Source: Sclerotinia nivalis
Taxonomy: Eukaryota > Ascomycota > Leotiomycetes > Helotiales > Sclerotiniaceae
Assembly (NCBI GenBank): GCA_029531795.1
Contig: JAPEIS010000009.1
Location: 2,294,001-2,358,000 of the forward strand
Length of the DNA stretch: 64,000 nt
Reading direction: 5' to 3'
A program made the position numbers and the translations under genes. The notes below the pieces were generated by a model. It saw nothing but the letters and a program-made list of their open reading frames with translations. It ran no database searches and had not been told where the DNA came from. Every line of letters begins with the position of its first letter. Position 1 is the stretch's first letter. Below are positions 59,218 through 64,000 of the stretch, in pieces.

Positions 59218-62200
59218 GTAGTATCTTCTCATTACATTAATTAGTATTATGAAAAAATTTATAATGAATTATTCGAGATACTTTCCATAGCTATTGCAAC
59301 TTATCCAATCTCGTCCAAGCTCTCATACTATCTATATCTAATGCTCTCTCCCTCGAGCTCCCCTTTTCCTCCTCCTCTATGTATCTCACAAAACCTAAAA
59401 TCACCCATACACTCAACTGCATTCATTTTCGGCTAATTTGATTCATTCCATTCCTCCATTTCCCCTTTTACTCGCCCCCAGTCTTTAATTCTTTGGAACC
59501 TAGCAACCCTCCAATTAATCCGGCGACATATATTGTATGAATACAGGATGCATAGCTAGGAGTCCTGTCAGGAGGAATGATTCTTTCAAACCGTGTCAAC
59601 GACTGTATGAAATGGATAAATAGGCATCAAACTGAGAGTCAAGACGGGAGAAAGATGTGTGAAATCAATAATTTGTGACAAAGGAAGTGCAGGAGTGAAT
59701 GTTGAGAAGCAAAGTACACATTCGATATATTTGTAAATGCACATCATTGTAGATTAACTTTCATCATTCTTATATGGGGAAGACGACGTGAATGAATACA
59801 AAATGAAATTTAATTCCTCGTGGTAAAAGATTGAAGATATAGAAGTTCTGATTAACCTCTGCAGAATACTAACGTAGAGTATGAACAATGAAAATGAACG
59901 ACAGAGACAATAATATACGACGCTAATCACTAAACTTGGATTCTGACGAGGTGAAACTTTTCATCATGTAGAATATTGCATGTGACGGCAAAGATTCTGT
60001 AGAAACGAAATGTAGAAAGCTAAGGTAACGAATGTAAGCTAGCGCAATAGGAGATTTTGCGAGACCCGAAACACCCGAGAAGATGGTAGGGCCATAATTT
60101 AGGGCAGAAAAACGAAAACTACCTACCTAGATCAATACCTAAGATAAGTAATGACGAAAATATCTTTTAGAGCTGAGCTATATCAATAGGTGACCAATGA
60201 TCATGTTGAATTTCGGTATTAGTTCCGTATTCACATCCACTTGTATTGAAGTTAAGATAGTAGTGATTAACTAGTAAGATCTTAAAATAACGGTATTTCT
60301 TCCGCGTATAATTAACACGTGTGTGCACTTACTGGATGCACTAGTTTGTGAGGCTTGCATGTGCAGCCAGGTACTTTGTTCCATGCGCAGATTGCTTGCA
60401 TGTTTTTTGTTTCCGATGAGGCTGCAAAGCTCTGATGCGGGTGGCAAAAGACCATATACCCCGTATGATCGTCATCGAAGGCTGGGCGATAAAAAGAACG
60501 ATTTAGGTATTTGATTTATGGTCAATGGGGTCAACGCAAAACCTTTGGCGAGATATAGTGTTATTTTTGATATTGAGTTAGGGTGATGAAGGTTACTCGG
60601 TGTAGAGGATGAAATAATCTTCTCGGCGTTCAATCTTCCGATGAAGATATATTTATTGGCGAGTCCTGCTTTAAGGTCCGAATCCGAAAGGATTTGACTT
60701 TTGATGGTTTTTATGGAGAACAGTTTTTGAACTGTGGGAACTGTGGCGAGTACGGGTAGAACCTAAGCGGGCCGAACATTGTTTGTATGTACTCTAGAAC
60801 TAATTTCAACTTGGATGCTTTTGATCATAAAACAAAGCTGATAGATTAGTGATAGAACGTTTGATAAATTCATTGAGATTTACCTAGGTAGGTGAATGTA
60901 CCTAGTATATGGAAGAACAGAGAAGGTTCTTTCCTATCATTGTCCAGTTATCAAATGTCGGATAAAAAGCTCCGTAGTGGTAACATTTATACATACGTTT
61001 AAGCATTTGTCTCTTCGGATACTTTCATGCTTGGACTCCTACTGTTATACTTTTCTTTCCCGGAGAAATTTCACATTCTTGGGATCCTCCCGGAACCTGA
61101 CCCTCGGTATCGCAAGCTGGTAGGATGTGAGGTTGATATTTTCTGAGGCTGTGTTAAACTTTAGATTGAAGTGTTCCGACTGGCCTACCTATGAATGCTA
61201 CATAGTACTTTATATCATTACTTCAATATCAAAAAGTCGAATGAAACATCATAGCTGATGAGATAGAGTGGATCATGAGTGGCTTGGTTTATTAGATTGA
61301 CATAGGTAGGTGCTTACGATAAAACTCTGTCGTACGATAACTTTTGATCGACGAAGGGACCTTCTCCATACTCCGTACTGAAGAAGCAAACAAATTTGAA
61401 ACAATGTAACTCAAGTGGGGCCGTCGCCGATCTTCATGCTATAATTATCGAATATTCCCAGCGATCCTCCGGGTTTGAAGTTACAGAGCTGAGTGAAAAT
61501 TTCCATAAGAGAGATATCTCGATATCTCGCATACGAGTTTTTCGTAATTGATTAGATAGCAAGTACGAGGAGAGTATGATTATGGAAAAAGTAGAAGTTA
61601 CCTAGAATGACTTTAATATTACTCCCCCTGTCCACATTGGTAGAACCACATTTTTGCTCTGACTTTTTTTTCTTCTTTTTTCTTTTTTCTTCCTTTTTTT
61701 TCTTAGGAACGGAATGCAGCACAGAGATTACTAGGGTAGTACTTCAGTACTTCAGTACTTCTATATGAGTAACCCCGTACACTTTCACTCAAGGCGGGAA
61801 TTATGTCTAGGGCAATCGCTGATCTTTGTAGATCGCACACAGTATTGGGAACGAATTGGGGAATTCTTGGAACTACGATATTTCTAACAGCAGGGATATC
61901 AGCCACCTGGAGAGGGATTACAATTTTTCTACTCTAGTCCAACTGTGGCTTTCGAGTTTACTTACTTGAAAGGCATGGGAGGAGTCTTATCATTCACTGT
62001 AACATGGTAGTTCTAGCTTTATTTTGAGACCAAAATTCATTCCTCGAGTGACCAAGTACTACATGTCAACCAGCTGGGTAGGAAATAAACATTGAAGCTA
62101 TACGGAATTCTCTATTAGAAATGGTAATATAAGTAGAATATACAACGATACTCATATACCTACAAAAAGTGGACTCATCTCCGCCTAAATATGAACAGTA

Positions 62201-63053
62201 ATTAGAGAACTTAGGGGGGGGGAATTTTAGATTTTAAGGTGAAGAAGGATAAGGGTTTTCATAAGTTATACCAATTAAAATGATGGGTTTCGAAGGTGGC
62301 CCCTCCATAAATCCCATAAAAAATAATTAAATTCGATGTTATCTAATATCTAATATTCAAAAACCCAACATAATTCATAATTCATCTCATTCGCCACTTC
62401 CGGTCTCGCCCAGCCCAACCCAACCACAAATTGATACGATCAAGTGAACCACTGACCTCTGTATGTCGTATGTAGGTAGATCGTTCCCTTCGTTCCCTAG
62501 GCGAATATTCGAATATTCGAACACTCACAACTTCAATTTCTCCCCCATCAAACTTGCGCTGACATGAGGAGGAACGAGTGACGATTTTCATTCGCATTCA
62601 GAGTCAACTTCCAGCATAAACCCATCCTTTTCAAAAATTTCAAAAACGTAAACTCCATCAATCAATACAAACCCTCCATCGTTCCTTAATTTCGCTCTCT
62701 ATCGATATCGATATCGAGATTGTTTCTGATTTCTGACTTCAACAAGAACACTCTATTTCAACTACTTTCATTCACTTTGCTTAGCAAATTTATCTGGCTT
62801 CAAACGGGGAACGGATCAAACGGCAGCTATTCCTTATGTTTTAGGGAAAGCTTACATCTTGCAAACGATCGTGCGAACATCTCTCGATGCATATACGAAC
62901 AAGACGAAGATAAATATATGAGGGTGTAGAAGGCTGGTTACGAACAAACACTCTTTCTACCATAATAAATAGAAATAGCTTGTACGGAAAATCTGGGCAC
63001 GAACTGGTCACCCCAATAGAGTCGGAACTGTCAAGGTCAAAGAACTCCTTGCA
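59218..63053. other. Gene-poor region, second part, upstream of the phytochrome gene
   Basis: No gene was recognised over 3.8 kb. The nearest 700 bp should include the phytochrome promoter and 5' UTR. Features are CGAATATTCGAATATTCG (about 62503-62520), ATCGATATCGATATCGA (about 62702-62718) and a T-rich tract (61665-61705). The longest frames are under 90 codons and lack motifs. Confidence 0.5.
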
Positions 63054-63986
63054 ATGCTGCCGGATTCCGACGATAATGCCCAATTACCAAAGGACGTCGA
63101 TATTCCATCCATGGGAGATATTTCTCGGTCCTCATCTCGGGCGCGAAATAGAGGTGGCACCACACCAGTCCCCATTTCCCCAGCCTCAAAACCACGATTA
63201 TGGGCATCCGACATCCCCAAGGGCTATTCAGCTTCATCTGCCCAAGGGATATCATCTTGGAGCGCCAACTCAGACAAGCAGCTTGGTAGCCCAGCATCAT
63301 CTACCAACGATAGAGTATTTCCAATCAGAAGTGTCGTGAGTGTCGATACTACACAGACCCCTTATACGTTCTCAGCTAGAGGCTCCGCTGCGAGTGAAAT
63401 GAATGACTACTTTCCACGCCCTTCAAGCGTGGCAAGTAAAGATGGAGGTGGGAGAAGTGTTACAGATTCGGATGGAAAGACAACCCCTCGCCAAAGAAGT
63501 CAGACGGAATCTGGTGCGGATCCGAGAAGAGCAGATCGCAAGTCCTCTACTTCCACAAGTCGCAGTAATTACAGAGGCAGTCGTTTGCAACAATTTCTCG
63601 ACAATACATCCGATAAATCTGCTACTACATATGCTTCAAGCGCAAAAGGTACAGGAGATGCATCATCGATTGGGAATGTGTCGGCTGGCGAAGATGATGG
63701 GGTTGGCGGGCTAGTAACAGCTAGATTCAAGCATATTGTGACTTCGGAAGGGCATGCCATCATTACTGGTCGTGATGGAGATGTCTTGCAAACATGCGAG
63801 GATGAACCGATTCACATCCCCGGAGCTATTCAAGGCTTTGGCTTACTAATTGCATTATCAGAACACGACGATGACCAGCTTTTGGTTCGTATTGTCAGTG
63901 AGAATTCTCAACGCATGATTGGATATACCCCCCAAGAGCTTTTTCGACTAAATAGCTTCCTAGACATTTTGAGCGAGGAACAGCAG
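63054..63986 (+). CDS. Fungal phytochrome (bilin-binding hybrid histidine kinase), 5' exon only
   Basis: The frame from ATG 63054 runs 311 codons to a GTAAGT donor at 63987 and continues beyond the window. The first 230 or so residues are Ser/Thr/Arg/Gly-rich and disordered, as in fungal phytochromes. From about 225 the sequence enters the PAS domain: FKHIVTSEGHAIITGRDG, then LQTCEDEPIHIPGAIQGFG and LLIALSEHDDDQLLVRIVSE. The cysteine at about 248, just before EDEPIHIPG, is at the position that attaches biliverdin in bacterial and fungal phytochromes, so a photoactive red-light sensor is expected. GAF, PHY, histidine kinase and receiver domains should follow outside the window. A long gene-free region precedes it. 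Confidence 0.93.
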
Positions 63987-64000
63987 GTAAGTCATTTAGG

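Overview
The window looks like nuclear chromosomal DNA of a filamentous ascomycete. Genes are split by many short GT-AG introns (mostly 45-80 nt, with CTAAC/CTAAT-like branch sites). Recognisable products are fungal forms of Hse1, Rei1, Zds, Slm1/2, a PDR/CDR-type ABC transporter, a sugar transporter, a HECT ligase, a GH78 enzyme and a fungal phytochrome. AT-rich, simple-repeat-rich intergenic DNA and the gene content suggest a leotiomycete such as the Sclerotiniaceae; that placement is inference, not something proved here.

Layout. 0-9.8 kb: sparsely coding. It holds three poorly characterised proteins on the minus strand, an intron-containing tRNA-Glu(CUC) gene and a decayed MITE-like inverted-repeat element. 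9.8-24.2 kb: a minus-strand block with an Ataxin-10/Ctr86-like protein, a 13-exon PDR-type ABC transporter, an Slm1/2-type BAR-PH protein and a secreted GH78 protein. 24.2-27.1 kb: a non-coding divergent promoter region. 27.1-32.9 kb: a plus-strand pair, Zds-like protein and ESCRT-0 subunit Hse1. 33.9-35.8 kb: an MFS sugar transporter (minus). 39.4-43.4 kb: a HECT E3 ligase (minus), divergent from the 60S biogenesis factor Rei1 (plus, 44.2-45.9 kb). 46.8-51.3 kb: a fungal zinc-binding coiled-coil protein and a LITAF-domain protein. 51.3-63.05 kb: nearly 12 kb without a convincing protein gene, containing a 365-bp element with inverted ends and a tRNA-Gly-like segment. 63.05 kb to the end: the first exon of a phytochrome histidine kinase that runs off the window.

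How the genes relate. Most are independent housekeeping or signalling genes. Several act at membranes: Slm1/2 (plasma-membrane PI(4,5)P2/TORC2), Hse1 (endosomal sorting), LITAF (endosome/lysosome membrane) and a HECT ligase (ubiquitin). The GH78 enzyme, sugar transporter and ABC transporter would suit a plant-associated lifestyle, but they are separated by unrelated genes and I do not call them a cluster. No clearly novel multi-gene system is visible. The most unusual signals are the ABC transporter whose first nucleotide-binding domain has lost its signature motif through mostly G-to-A-type changes, the small foldback element with a Pol III box A, the MITE, and the gene desert upstream of the phytochrome.

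Exon structures were built by hand. For all complete spliced genes the summed exon lengths are divisible by three and read without internal stops.
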